DNA of 64,000 nucleotides, taken from NCBI GenBank assembly GCA_965237855.1, contig CBDEGK010000002.1, positions 186,001-250,000 of the forward strand. The letters are read 5' to 3'. This DNA is from CBDEGK01 sp965237855. GTDB taxonomy: Bacteria; Pseudomonadota; Gammaproteobacteria; Pseudomonadales; Halieaceae. A program made the translations under genes and the position numbers. Below are positions 51,051-59,552 of the stretch, one piece after another (position 1 is the first letter of the stretch; each line of letters starts with the position of its first letter). Under the pieces are notes generated by a model that saw only the letters and a program-made list of their open reading frames with translations, did no database searches and was not told where the DNA came from.

Positions 51051-53155
51051 GTTAAAACTCCCTGTGAGGACCCAATATAGGGCTTATCGCGTTCTGTAAA
51101 AAACACCCGATCGTATTTGGCCGGGTTCGCCCGATCGATCTCGCAATCCAATTCGCGGGCGTATTTGTGTCCGGCGTAAACAGCCGCCGCGATAATAGCT
51201 GGCGCTTCCGCGTCGCCAATGCGTTGCACCGACTTCGGTGCGCCTTCAACATTATTTTCAATGGCTTCCAGTAGCTGGTGATAGAGGCTGTCCCGTGGCG
51301 TGCGACAGGTTACCAGCACCAGGTTCTCGGTGCTTATTGTTTGTTCCACGCCCGTGTAGGCGCAGTCCAATACGGCGCTCTCGCCATCGAAACTGCGCAC
51401 ACCCTTGTTCAGGATAATCTCGACGCCAAGCTGCGCCAGACGCACATGCACGCGGGGCTGCTCTGCTGTGTTCACGCCCCAGTTGGAAACCCTGGGCTGC
51501 GGTGTTACATAGATCACCTTGTTGCCATGCTTGCAGAGCTTCTCAGCGAGCAGCCCAGCCATATAGAAGCCATCGTCATCGTAGACGATGGTTGGGCCAT
51601 TGGGCAGCTTGCCTGCCATGATGTCATCGGGGGTGAATGTTCTTGCCGCGTGCGGCGGCGGGTCCATGGGGCTGGTGTGGTGACTACCATAGCCGTCGCG
51701 GCGCCACGTCGCCCCGGTGGCGATGGCCACATGGTCGGCGCCCACCGCCAGAATATCATCCAGGCCCAGTTTACTTTCGCGAAAAATTTCCACGTTGTGC
51801 ATTTTGTCTAATTGGCCGACGCGATAGTCTGTTACCCGCGCCCATTCCGCCAGTCCCGGCAATTTACTTTCTGCGCTAACCCGCCCGCCAAGATCGCGTG
51901 TGGCCTCGGCCAACATCACGGCATAACCACGTTGACCCAGGGCGCGCGCGGCTTCGAGGCCGGTAGGGCCGGCGCCGACCACCAGCACGCTATCATCAGA
52001 CCCCTTGGCGTCAATTTTCTCCGGGTGCCAACCACGCCGCCATTCCTCACCTATGGTGGGGTTTTGCGTACAGCGAATGGGGTAGTGCCTGCTGTCACCG
52101 GTAAAGCAGATATTGCAGCCGATGCACTCGCGGATATCCTCGGGCCGCCCCTCTTCAATTTTCAGGGGTAAGTAGGGGTCGGCGATAGAGGGTCTGGCCG
52201 CGCCGATGAAATCAACAATGCCACGCTTGACCTGGCTGGCCATGGTGTCCGGTGAGGTGAAGCGTCCCACCGTAACTACCGGCTTGCTTGTTTTCGATTT
52301 GACCGTGGCCATGTAGTCTTCCAGCGCCGCCTCCCTGGTGAAACGCGATGTGCCCATCTCCAGGGAATAGTCCCAGATATTGATGTCCCAAAGATCGGGC
52401 AACTCTGCCAGCGCTTCAAAGATCTCCATGCGGTCACCGTGAACGGGCGTGCCGTCCGGGCCACCGCCGTCATCAACGGTATAGCGCACCGCAACCGCGC
52501 AGGTATCGCCCACTGCTTCCTTGGTGTCTTCGATAATTTCTCGCAACAGCCGCATGCGATTTTCCTGGCTGCCACCGTACTCGTCGGTGCGGGTATTGAG
52601 CTGTGGATTGAGGAAATTATCCAGCAGGTAGTGGTGAGTGGCGTAGACATAGACGATATCAAAGCCCGCGTCCTTGGCGCGCAGGGCGGCATCGCGATGC
52701 CAGCGGCGCAGTTGCTTGATGTCAGCTTTGTCCATGGCGCGCGACTGGTAGGGATCACCCGTGGAAATTGGCATCGACGCCACGTCCATGGGGACTTCGC
52801 GAGTGAACAAATTTGCACTGCGGTTGCCGCTATACCATAGCTCAACGCCTGCCAGGGCCCCCTGTTCATGACATTTGTCTGTCATGATCCGATGAGACCG
52901 GATGTCGTCATCGTTCCACAGGGAGTGACTGGTGGTTGGAATATCATCGGCGGAGGGGTGGATGGAGCAGTATTCTGTACAGATGACGCCCCACCCGCCT
53001 TCCGCCTTGGTGCCACGCAGTTCAGCCACCATACGCGGGCGTTGCCAGCCCATGCCGGTGCAATGGGGAACCTGGTAAAAGCGGTTCTTGGCTGTCACCG
53101 GGCCAATCTTCATCGGTTCAAACAAGATATCGTAGCGCGGGTCGCGAGCTGTCAT
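51047..53155 (-). CDS. TMADH-like iron-sulfur flavoprotein oxidoreductase
   Basis: I start at ATG 53155 (702 residues); GTG 53191 is in frame and would overlap the SDR gene. The layout is an N-terminal FMN barrel (LFEPMKIGPVTAKNRFYQVPHCTGMG), a 4Fe-4S site (CIGCNICFTGDS...RCTQNP) and C-terminal FAD/NAD-like Rossmann domains (VLVVGAGPTGLEAARALG). Similarity to trimethylamine and dimethylamine dehydrogenase extends over the whole length, and the cysteine that carries covalent FMN in those enzymes is present (Cys32). Relatives also reduce enoyl-CoAs or ring double bonds, which would fit the pathway better than amine oxidation. Substrate unknown. Confidence 0.88.
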   Translation of the reverse strand: MTARDPRYDILFEPMKIGPVTAKNRFYQVPHCTGMGWQRPRMVAELRGTKAEGGWGVICTEYCSIHPSADDIPTTSHSLWNDDDIRSHRIMTDKCHEQGALAGVELWYSGNRSANLFTREVPMDVASMPISTGDPYQSRAMDKADIKQLRRWHRDAALRAKDAGFDIVYVYATHHYLLDNFLNPQLNTRTDEYGGSQENRMRLLREIIEDTKEAVGDTCAVAVRYTVDDGGGPDGTPVHGDRMEIFEALAELPDLWDINIWDYSLEMGTSRFTREAALEDYMATVKSKTSKPVVTVGRFTSPDTMASQVKRGIVDFIGAARPSIADPYLPLKIEEGRPEDIRECIGCNICFTGDSRHYPIRCTQNPTIGEEWRRGWHPEKIDAKGSDDSVLVVGAGPTGLEAARALGQRGYAVMLAEATRDLGGRVSAESKLPGLAEWARVTDYRVGQLDKMHNVEIFRESKLGLDDILAVGADHVAIATGATWRRDGYGSHHTSPMDPPPHAARTFTPDDIMAGKLPNGPTIVYDDDGFYMAGLLAEKLCKHGNKVIYVTPQPRVSNWGVNTAEQPRVHVRLAQLGVEIILNKGVRSFDGESAVLDCAYTGVEQTISTENLVLVTCRTPRDSLYHQLLEAIENNVEGAPKSVQRIGDAEAPAIIAAAVYAGHKYARELDCEIDRANPAKYDRVFFTERDKPYIGSSQGVLT

Positions 53156-53178
53156 CGGGGAATTCTCAATCGGCGAAC

Positions 53179-53943
53179 TCAATGATTCCACCAGGGTCGG
53201 TCAGAGAACGCGCGTATATCAATTTCATGGGTCCAGGCGGAGCGATGTTGCTGGGACAGGTGGAAGTAGGTGTCCGCCACCTGCGCGGGGAGTATCAGCC
53301 CGTCGTGCTCCTTGCCCCGGGTTTCACGCAGTTGTTGGTACATGTCCGGGCCCAGCATCTTGCCGAGGGTATCCGGTGCATCGACGGCACCGTCAATAAG
53401 GATGTGCACGATGTGGATGCCTTTGATTGAAAACTCGGCGTTAAGAGTCTGGCACAGCATGCGCCGACCTCCCATGGCCGCCGCATGAGAATGTTGACCG
53501 GCGTTGCCACGCACTGCAGCGGTTGCCGATGTCACCAGGATGGTGCCTTTTCCGCGTTCCTCCATAAATGGGGTTACCGCCGACGCCAGGCGAAACAAGC
53601 CAAACGTACCCAGTCGCCAGCCCATTTCAAAAGCCTTGTCACTGGTGTCCTGCAGCGACCGGTCGCCTATTTGTGCACCCAGGTTGTAGAGCACGACCTC
53701 GATGGGGCCAATGTCGGCCTCGATGGCAGCCACACGCTCTTCAATACTGTTGTCTTCGATAGCGTTCAATAAGAAACCCGTGGCCGAGCCGCCATCGCTC
53801 TCAATGCCCTCGACCATTGCCTTCAGCCCCTCTTCGTCGCTACGTCGACACAGGCAGGCGTGATAACCCTCGTGCGCGAACCGCCGCGCCACCGTGCCAC
53901 CAATACCGGCACCGGCACCTATTACAAGACAGACTGGTTTCAT
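53179..53943 (-). CDS. Short-chain dehydrogenase/reductase
   Basis: The protein has 254 residues from ATG 53943, with AGAGGAA eight bases upstream. The glycine motif is LVIGAGAGIGGTVARRF. YNLGAQ is at the NNAG position, and TSATAAVRG is present but the YxxxK is replaced by HAAAMGGRRM, so the catalytic tyrosine is missing. It may bind a nucleotide without classical SDR chemistry. It is the first gene of the minus-strand run with the TMADH-like protein and hydratase, divergent from the P450 operon. Confidence 0.85.
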   Translation of the reverse strand: MKPVCLVIGAGAGIGGTVARRFAHEGYHACLCRRSDEEGLKAMVEGIESDGGSATGFLLNAIEDNSIEERVAAIEADIGPIEVVLYNLGAQIGDRSLQDTSDKAFEMGWRLGTFGLFRLASAVTPFMEERGKGTILVTSATAAVRGNAGQHSHAAAMGGRRMLCQTLNAEFSIKGIHIVHILIDGAVDAPDTLGKMLGPDMYQQLRETRGKEHDGLILPAQVADTYFHLSQQHRSAWTHEIDIRAFSDRPWWNH

Positions 53944-54027
53944 GGTTCGATTCCTCTTCATTTCCCGCAGCGGTAGTCGCAGCTGTTCGCGTAGCCGCTA
54001 GTCGGCATTGATATTACCGTGTCAGGG

Positions 54028-54055
54028 TTGACGTCCGGCAATTTTTTGTTAATAT
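54028..54055 (+). promoter_or_regulatory. Candidate promoter of the P450 operon
   Basis: TTGACG at 54028-54033, 16 bases, then TAATAT at 54050-54055 forms a sigma70-like promoter 30 bp before the P450 start. It lies in the 142-bp gap between divergent operons. Confidence 0.5.
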
Positions 54056-54085
54056 AGGTACTAATAGTTTCGTTAAGGGCAGTTC

Positions 54086-55273
54086 ATGTCAGTTGATTAC
54101 GACCCCTATTCCCACCAGGCCATGGCCGACCCGCACCCGCTCTATGCGGCGATGCGTGCGGAGGGCAAGCCCCACTTCATTGAGAAATACAATGCCTGGG
54201 CCCTGGCACGCTTCGACGATGTCTGGGAAGCCAGCATGAAGCACGAGAAGGATATTACCTTCACGGCGGGTCAGACACCGGGCCAGGTCCTTCTTGGGGA
54301 ACCCGTGTTGAGGGCGTTCGCCACCATGGATGCGCCGGAACATCGCAAATGGCGGAGCGTTGTGCGCAAAGACTATACCCCCGAGGGCGCTGCCCAGCAG
54401 GCTGAGCGCTTTCGCGCGTTGGCGATTGAAGTGCTGGAGCCGCTACTCGAAAAAGGCGAGTTTGATGTTTATCACGATTACGCCAACCGGGTGTTTTGCC
54501 TCAATTCAGGTCATCACCTGGGCTTGCCGAAAGAGGATGCGATTACCTTTCGTGCCCTGATTGACGAAATGCTGCACCGGGAAACAGGTCAGGTAGGCGC
54601 GGGATCGGAGCGTAACCAGGCAGCGGCGGGGCAACTGATGGGCTACCTGGCGGACTATGTTGCCAGGTTGCGTCAAAGCCCCGAGCTGGCCAGCGGCCAC
54701 ACGGCCGCCTACCTGAATGCAGAAATCGACGGTCACCGCATGAGCGACGAGGAACTTATCCTGGTGATGATGAATTTCCTCATACTGGGTTCTGAAACCA
54801 CGCCCATGGTCTGCGCCGGCGCCCTCTATTACTTGGCCCAGCAACCACAGGTGAAAGCGCAGGTGCTAGCCGACCCCAATCTCATCCAGCGGCTCTATTT
54901 TGAAACCTGTCGCTTCGATCAGCCCACCAATATGTTGTGCCGGCGGGCGGTCAATGATTTTGAGCTGGGCGGGGTCCAGATCAAGGCGGGGCAGAACCTG
55001 TTGTATATCTATGCGTCGGCTAATCGCGATGCAACAGAATTTGAGCGGGCGGATGAGTTCGATATTTTTCGCGAATACGAACGAGACCTCACCTACGGCA
55101 CGGGCGGGCACAAATGCCTGGGTATGCACCTGGCGGGCCTGGGTGCGCAGATCACTCTCGAGGAGCTGTTCAGTCGCATCGAGGACTATGAGCTCGCTGA
55201 AGAGCAGTGTCAGCGCGCCTACGGTGAGCACCTTTCTGGATTTATGAAAGTGTCAATTAAAATAAAGAGATAG
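54086..55273 (+). CDS. Cytochrome P450
   Basis: The 395-residue soluble P450 has the I-helix threonine in LGSETTPMV, ExxR in FETCRFDQP and the heme loop YGTGGHKCLGMHLAG, where the usual first phenylalanine is a tyrosine. It would hydroxylate a hydrophobic substrate with O2, fed by a ferredoxin and reductase not seen in this window. It is two bases upstream of the extradiol-type gene, which places it in the 54086-64000 catabolic operon. Confidence 0.95.
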   Translation: MSVDYDPYSHQAMADPHPLYAAMRAEGKPHFIEKYNAWALARFDDVWEASMKHEKDITFTAGQTPGQVLLGEPVLRAFATMDAPEHRKWRSVVRKDYTPEGAAQQAERFRALAIEVLEPLLEKGEFDVYHDYANRVFCLNSGHHLGLPKEDAITFRALIDEMLHRETGQVGAGSERNQAAAGQLMGYLADYVARLRQSPELASGHTAAYLNAEIDGHRMSDEELILVMMNFLILGSETTPMVCAGALYYLAQQPQVKAQVLADPNLIQRLYFETCRFDQPTNMLCRRAVNDFELGGVQIKAGQNLLYIYASANRDATEFERADEFDIFREYERDLTYGTGGHKCLGMHLAGLGAQITLEELFSRIEDYELAEEQCQRAYGEHLSGFMKVSIKIKR

Positions 55274-55275
55274 AG

Positions 55276-56256
55276 ATGAATATTCACAGTTTAGCTTATG
55301 TAGGTTTCGGGGCGCCTGAGCCCCTGAAATGGTTGGATTACGGCACGGATATTCTTGGCCTGATGCCGGCCCGGGCAGTGCCCGGCGAAGACTGGGGCAT
55401 GCCCATGGATCCGACCAGTGGACCCGCCAGTGCGGGCACCGGCATTGCAGATGATGGCAGCGTTTATCTGAAGATGGACGACTGGCAATGGCGTATCGGC
55501 ATTCATCCCCATGCCAGTAATGCCGGTCTCCTCTACCTCGGCCTGGAGCTAAAAAACCAGGTGGCTCTGGAGAATGCAGTGCGAGAGCTGGCAGGCAAGG
55601 GCGTCGACATTCGTATGGGTACCCCTGAAGAAGCAAAAGGCCGCGCAGTGACCGGTCTGGCGATCACCGAAGATCCCCTCGGTCACCAGGTCGAGTTGTT
55701 TTTCGGGCCGACCCTGGACAAGAATTACCAGTCCGGCCAGGGCATGCAATTCAAAACCGGCGAATACGGTCTCGGGCACCTGAACCTGTTAGCCGGGCCG
55801 TTACAGGCAGCCCAGGATTTCTATCGCGGTGTGCTGGGTTTTGAGTTAACCGATTATATGCACTTCGGTCCCATGGGTTCGGTACATTTCTACCGCTGCA
55901 ATGGGCGCCATCACAGTGTCGGGCTGATGCAGATGGGCGAGGTGTCGGGCATTCAACATATGATGCTGGAAGTTACCGAGGTCGACATGCTGCTGCAATG
56001 CTACGAGCGCGTGCAGGCCGCCGGCATTAACGTCACTTCCACCCTGGGCCGGCATATTAATGACAACACCTTGTCTTTCTACATGAACAGCCCGTTTGGC
56101 TTCGAAGTGGAAATCGGCTTCGATGCGCGCATTGTTGGTGATGACTGGGTTGCCAACCAGTTTGTCGGCGGCGATTTGTGGGGACATAAAGGTCTGGACC
56201 CGGAAACCCTGGAGGCCAACCTGGAATCTCTAAAAGCCGAGCAGGGGGTGAGCTGA
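55276..56256 (+). CDS. Extradiol ring-cleavage dioxygenase-like VOC protein
   Basis: The 326-residue protein has two VOC modules like BphC/HsaC. The C-terminal module keeps the metal ligands: a His in GLGHLNLLAG, a His in SGIQHMMLEV and a Glu in FGFEVEIGFD, with FYMNSP nearby. Type I extradiol enzymes cleave catechols beside the hydroxyls with Fe(II) and O2. A Gly/Pro-rich insert near residues 35-55 is longer than usual. The gene overlaps the next by one base. Ring cleavage of a catechol from the P450 substrate is inference. Confidence 0.88.
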   Translation: MNIHSLAYVGFGAPEPLKWLDYGTDILGLMPARAVPGEDWGMPMDPTSGPASAGTGIADDGSVYLKMDDWQWRIGIHPHASNAGLLYLGLELKNQVALENAVRELAGKGVDIRMGTPEEAKGRAVTGLAITEDPLGHQVELFFGPTLDKNYQSGQGMQFKTGEYGLGHLNLLAGPLQAAQDFYRGVLGFELTDYMHFGPMGSVHFYRCNGRHHSVGLMQMGEVSGIQHMMLEVTEVDMLLQCYERVQAAGINVTSTLGRHINDNTLSFYMNSPFGFEVEIGFDARIVGDDWVANQFVGGDLWGHKGLDPETLEANLESLKAEQGVS

Positions 56257-56660
56257 TGGCAGTTAACCTGAGTAAGCGGTTACTGGATGCGGGCATCGTG
56301 ACGAAAGATGCCGAGGCCGCCCATCGTTTTTACGGTGAGGTGCTCGGCTTACCCTTGCAGGGGGAGGTCGATATACCCCAGTACGGCACGGTCATCCGCT
56401 ACAGTATCGGTGACAGTGTATTGCGCCTGTTCGTGCCGTTACAGGCGCCGACCACCGAGGGCAGCCGCGATGGCTTTGCCAGCCAGACCGGCATTCGCTA
56501 TCTCACCTTGTATATTTCCAACCTGGATGAGGCGGTTGCCGGGGTCGAGGCGGCGGGCTTCAAGGTGACAACGGCGCCGCGGGATTTACGCCCGGGGGTT
56601 CGCGTCGCCCAGGTGGAAGATGCCGACGGCAATACCATCGAATTGATGGAAGAGAGCTGA
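56256..56660 (+). CDS. VOC-family protein (glyoxalase-like)
   Basis: The 134-residue single VOC module has LLDAGIVTKDAEAAHRFYGEVLGLPL, YSIGDSVLRLFV and AQVEDADGNTIELMEE. Metal ligands are not fully conserved, so it may be an epimerase or isomerase rather than a dioxygenase. It overlaps the extradiol-type gene and is two bases before the next dehydrogenase gene. Confidence 0.88.
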   Translation: MAVNLSKRLLDAGIVTKDAEAAHRFYGEVLGLPLQGEVDIPQYGTVIRYSIGDSVLRLFVPLQAPTTEGSRDGFASQTGIRYLTLYISNLDEAVAGVEAAGFKVTTAPRDLRPGVRVAQVEDADGNTIELMEES

Positions 56661-56662
56661 GC

Positions 56663-57847
56663 GTGGACTTCGAATTTGCCGAGGCCGAGCGCGCTTTTAT
56701 TAATGAAGTGCGTGGCTTTGTTGCCAGCAACCGCGAGCAGGACGAGGCCGATGGCGTGTTCGCGCCGGACCGTGAAGCAGACAGCATGCTCGCCGACAGT
56801 CAGGCCCGCCGGTCTTTCAACAAGCGACTGTCGGAGGCGGGTTACCTGGGGATGTCCTGGGACGAGCAGTACGGTGGACAGGATCGGGACGGTGTCTACG
56901 ACTACCTGCTCAACGAAGAATTGGCCAGCGTCGGTGCCCCCCTGATAGGCAAGGGCGTAGGCTGTATCGGAAAAACCCTGATCGCCCATGGTTCCGACAA
57001 ATTGAAACAGGAGTTTCTGCCGCAGATTCTCGCGGGAAATATCGAATTTGCCCTGGGTTATTCCGAACCGGGCGCAGGCTCGGATCTAGCATCGCTAAAA
57101 TTGAAAGCGGAACGCTGTGGCGAAGAGTACGTGCTCAATGGGACCAAAATGTGGACGACCTCTGCGCACTTTGCCGACTGGTACTGGGTGGCGGCACGAA
57201 CTGACTTTGCGGCGCCCAAGCACAAGGGTATCAGTGTATTCCTCATTCCCATGGATCACCCCGGATTGACGATCACGGAAATAGCCACTATGGGTGATCA
57301 CCGCACCAACCAGGTTTTCTTTGATGACGTGCGCGTGCATGAAGATTACCGGGTGGGTGAAGAGAATAGCGGCTAGACCTACGTGTGTGAGGCGCTCGAT
57401 TACGAGCGCTTTACCCTCTATACGGTTGGGCCCCTGTTGACCAAGTTCCAGGCCCTTGTGGAGTTACTGAAGAGCACTGAGCTTGACGCCGTGTCTCTCT
57501 CTGAAGACCCAGTACTGCGAAGTCGTATGGCGGTGCTGGCTTGCGAGTTAGAGTCAGCGAAAATGTTACAGAGGCGGGTGATTGTCGCGGCCCTGGAGGG
57601 CAGGGTGCCGACGGTAGAGGCAGCCATGTGCAAACTCTACAGCACCGAATTGGGTCGCCGTATTGCCGACTTCGCCATGGATGCATTGGGCCCGATGGCC
57701 CTGTTGCGTCATGATGCCGAGGAGGCCCCCGCCAACGGCAAGTGGGAACACTCCTACCGGGCCACGGTGGTGGATACCATCGGTGGCGGCTCCTCGGAAG
57801 TTCAAAAAAATATTATTGCTCGCCGTGGATTGGGTTTACCGGCATGA
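56663..57847 (+). pseudogene. Acyl-CoA dehydrogenase interrupted by an in-frame TAG
   Basis: The full frame from GTG 56663 would give 394 residues of an acyl-CoA dehydrogenase: GYSEPGAGSDLASLKLK, LNGTKMWTTSAHFADWY and a C-terminal TIGGGSSEVQKNIIARRGLGLP with the active-site region. At codon 238 (57374-57376) the sequence reads TAG, while relatives have a tryptophan in GEEN(x)GWTYVCEALDY. TGG to TAG is a single change. Both halves are otherwise intact. It overlaps the following TetR gene by ATGA. Its natural partner would be the dehydrogenase at 58446. Confidence 0.85.
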
Positions 57848-58443
57848 CAGTTGCTACCACTAAACGCAGTCGCGGGCGGCCTCGCAGCCAGGCGTCGGAA
57901 GATGCGATTCTCAATGCCACACTGGAATTGTTGGCTGAAGAGGGTTTTCGCGGACTCACTGTCGACAAGGTTGCCGCCCGCGCCAGCGCCAGCAAGGCCA
58001 CCATATATCGGCGCTGGCCCACCAAGGAAAATCTGGTCATTGCCGCCTTTCAGCAGACCACGCCGTTGCAGGCTTCTGGGCGAGGTTCGCAATTACGGCA
58101 ATTGGTGGACGTGGTGCACCAGTTCAGTCGCTTTATGCGAGATACCCCATTGGGTGGTGTGTTGCCTGCCCTGGCGGCGGAGCGCACCCACAACCCTAGC
58201 CTCGATGAGGCGCTGACGCCGTTGATGCATTCCCGACGCCAACCGATCATCGATGTCATCAATCTGGCCGTCGCCGCAGGTGAGTTGCCCGCGGGCATCG
58301 ACGCTGAAAATTTTGCCGATCAGTGCCTGGGCCCGGTCATCATGCGCATCATGCTGCTCAATCAGCCGGCGGGGAAAAAGTATATCGAACAGCTTGTCGA
58401 CAGCGCCCGGCGCGGTGCTGCCTCCGCAGAGAAAAAGGTTTAG
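57844..58443 (+). CDS. TetR/AcrR family regulator
   Basis: From ATG 57844, which overlaps the preceding stop (ATGA), it has 199 residues. The helix-turn-helix follows a basic start: TTKRSRGRPRSQASEDAILNATL, then LTVDKVAARASASKATIYRRW. It lies inside the catabolic operon rather than beside its promoter, so it is probably autoregulatory and may control the P450 promoter at 54028. Two bases separate it from the next dehydrogenase. Confidence 0.92.
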   Translation: MTVATTKRSRGRPRSQASEDAILNATLELLAEEGFRGLTVDKVAARASASKATIYRRWPTKENLVIAAFQQTTPLQASGRGSQLRQLVDVVHQFSRFMRDTPLGGVLPALAAERTHNPSLDEALTPLMHSRRQPIIDVINLAVAAGELPAGIDAENFADQCLGPVIMRIMLLNQPAGKKYIEQLVDSARRGAASAEKKV

Positions 58444-58445
58444 CC

Positions 58446-59552
58446 ATGGAATTGGGGTTTTCAGAAGAACAGAAGTTGTTGCGCGATACGGTGGCAAGCC
58501 TGTGCAGTGATCGCTGTGATAGTGCCGTCATCCGGGCAATGGAACACGATGAGCAGGGTTTTTCGCATACATTCTGGCAGGGTTTGTCAGAAATTGGCCT
58601 CACCGGTTTACGCATCGACGAGGCACACGGCGGTGTCGGGATGGGTCTGCTGGAGACGGCGTTGGTCTACGAGGAATTTGGCCGCAAGCTGGCCGTGTCG
58701 CCCCATTTTGAATCCTGTCTGCTGGCAGCCAGTTTACTGGCGCAAGCAGGTAGCAAAGCACTCTGCGCTGAATGGTTGCCACTATTGGCAAACGGCCAAA
58801 GGCGGGTGGTGGTTGCCTGGCAGGAAGTGGGTGTTGGTGCTGATATTTCCGGCCTGGGTAGCCGGGCCGAACGCTTCGGTGACAAGGTGGTGGTGACCGG
58901 CGAAAAAGTACTGGTGCCTTACGCCAACAGTGCCGATGCGGTATTGGTTCTATGCCAGTTGGAGGAACGGGTTGTCGCTGTTTTAGTGCCGAAATCAGAA
59001 CTGTCTCTGACCGTTCAGCCGAACCACGCGGATCAAAACCTGTTTGCTGTCGCCCTCGAGGGTATCAACGTGCCTGCGGCAAACCTGCTGGACGCAGCCG
59101 ATTTTTCGCGGTGCTGGGAGCAAACCATGCTGGAGGGGCAGATTGCGCAGGCAGCGTTCGCAATTGGCGGTGCCAGCCGTATCCAGGACATGGCCGTTGA
59201 GTATGCTGGCCAGCGGGAACAGTTTGGCCAGCCTATCGGCGCCTTCCAGTCGATCGCCCACTACCTGGCCGATCGTGCCACCGAAATAGAGGGCGCTCGC
59301 TTCCTGGTCTACCAGGCGGCCTGGGCTCGCGATCAAGGTTTACCCTATGCCCAGCTGGCGATGATGGCGAAATTACAGGCGACTTCGGTGTTTCGCCGGG
59401 CCACGGTCACCGGGATACAGGTGCACGGCGGTATGGGCTTCAGTGAAGAGGCCGATCCGCAATTGTTTTACCGGCGCGCCAAACATCTGCAGCTAATGTA
59501 TTGGGACAACCGCTATCTTGAACAACGCATAGCCAATGAGGTATTTGCCTGA
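58446..59552 (+). CDS. Acyl-CoA dehydrogenase (partner-type subunit)
   Basis: The protein has 368 residues from ATG 58446 (MELGFSEEQKLLRDTVASL). It has IGLTGLRIDEAHGGVGMGLLETAL and a C-terminal VTGIQVHGGMGFSEEADPQLFYRRAK, the partner-type ending. Its catalytic partner is the interrupted dehydrogenase at 56663. The stop overlaps the next start (TGATG). Confidence 0.92.
   Translation: MELGFSEEQKLLRDTVASLCSDRCDSAVIRAMEHDEQGFSHTFWQGLSEIGLTGLRIDEAHGGVGMGLLETALVYEEFGRKLAVSPHFESCLLAASLLAQAGSKALCAEWLPLLANGQRRVVVAWQEVGVGADISGLGSRAERFGDKVVVTGEKVLVPYANSADAVLVLCQLEERVVAVLVPKSELSLTVQPNHADQNLFAVALEGINVPAANLLDAADFSRCWEQTMLEGQIAQAAFAIGGASRIQDMAVEYAGQREQFGQPIGAFQSIAHYLADRATEIEGARFLVYQAAWARDQGLPYAQLAMMAKLQATSVFRRATVTGIQVHGGMGFSEEADPQLFYRRAKHLQLMYWDNRYLEQRIANEVFA

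Noticed and set aside
57742..57843. N-terminal extension of the TetR regulator
   Set aside because: It overlaps the dehydrogenase C-terminus in a different frame and carries no conserved residues; ATG 57844 fits the ATGA overlap.
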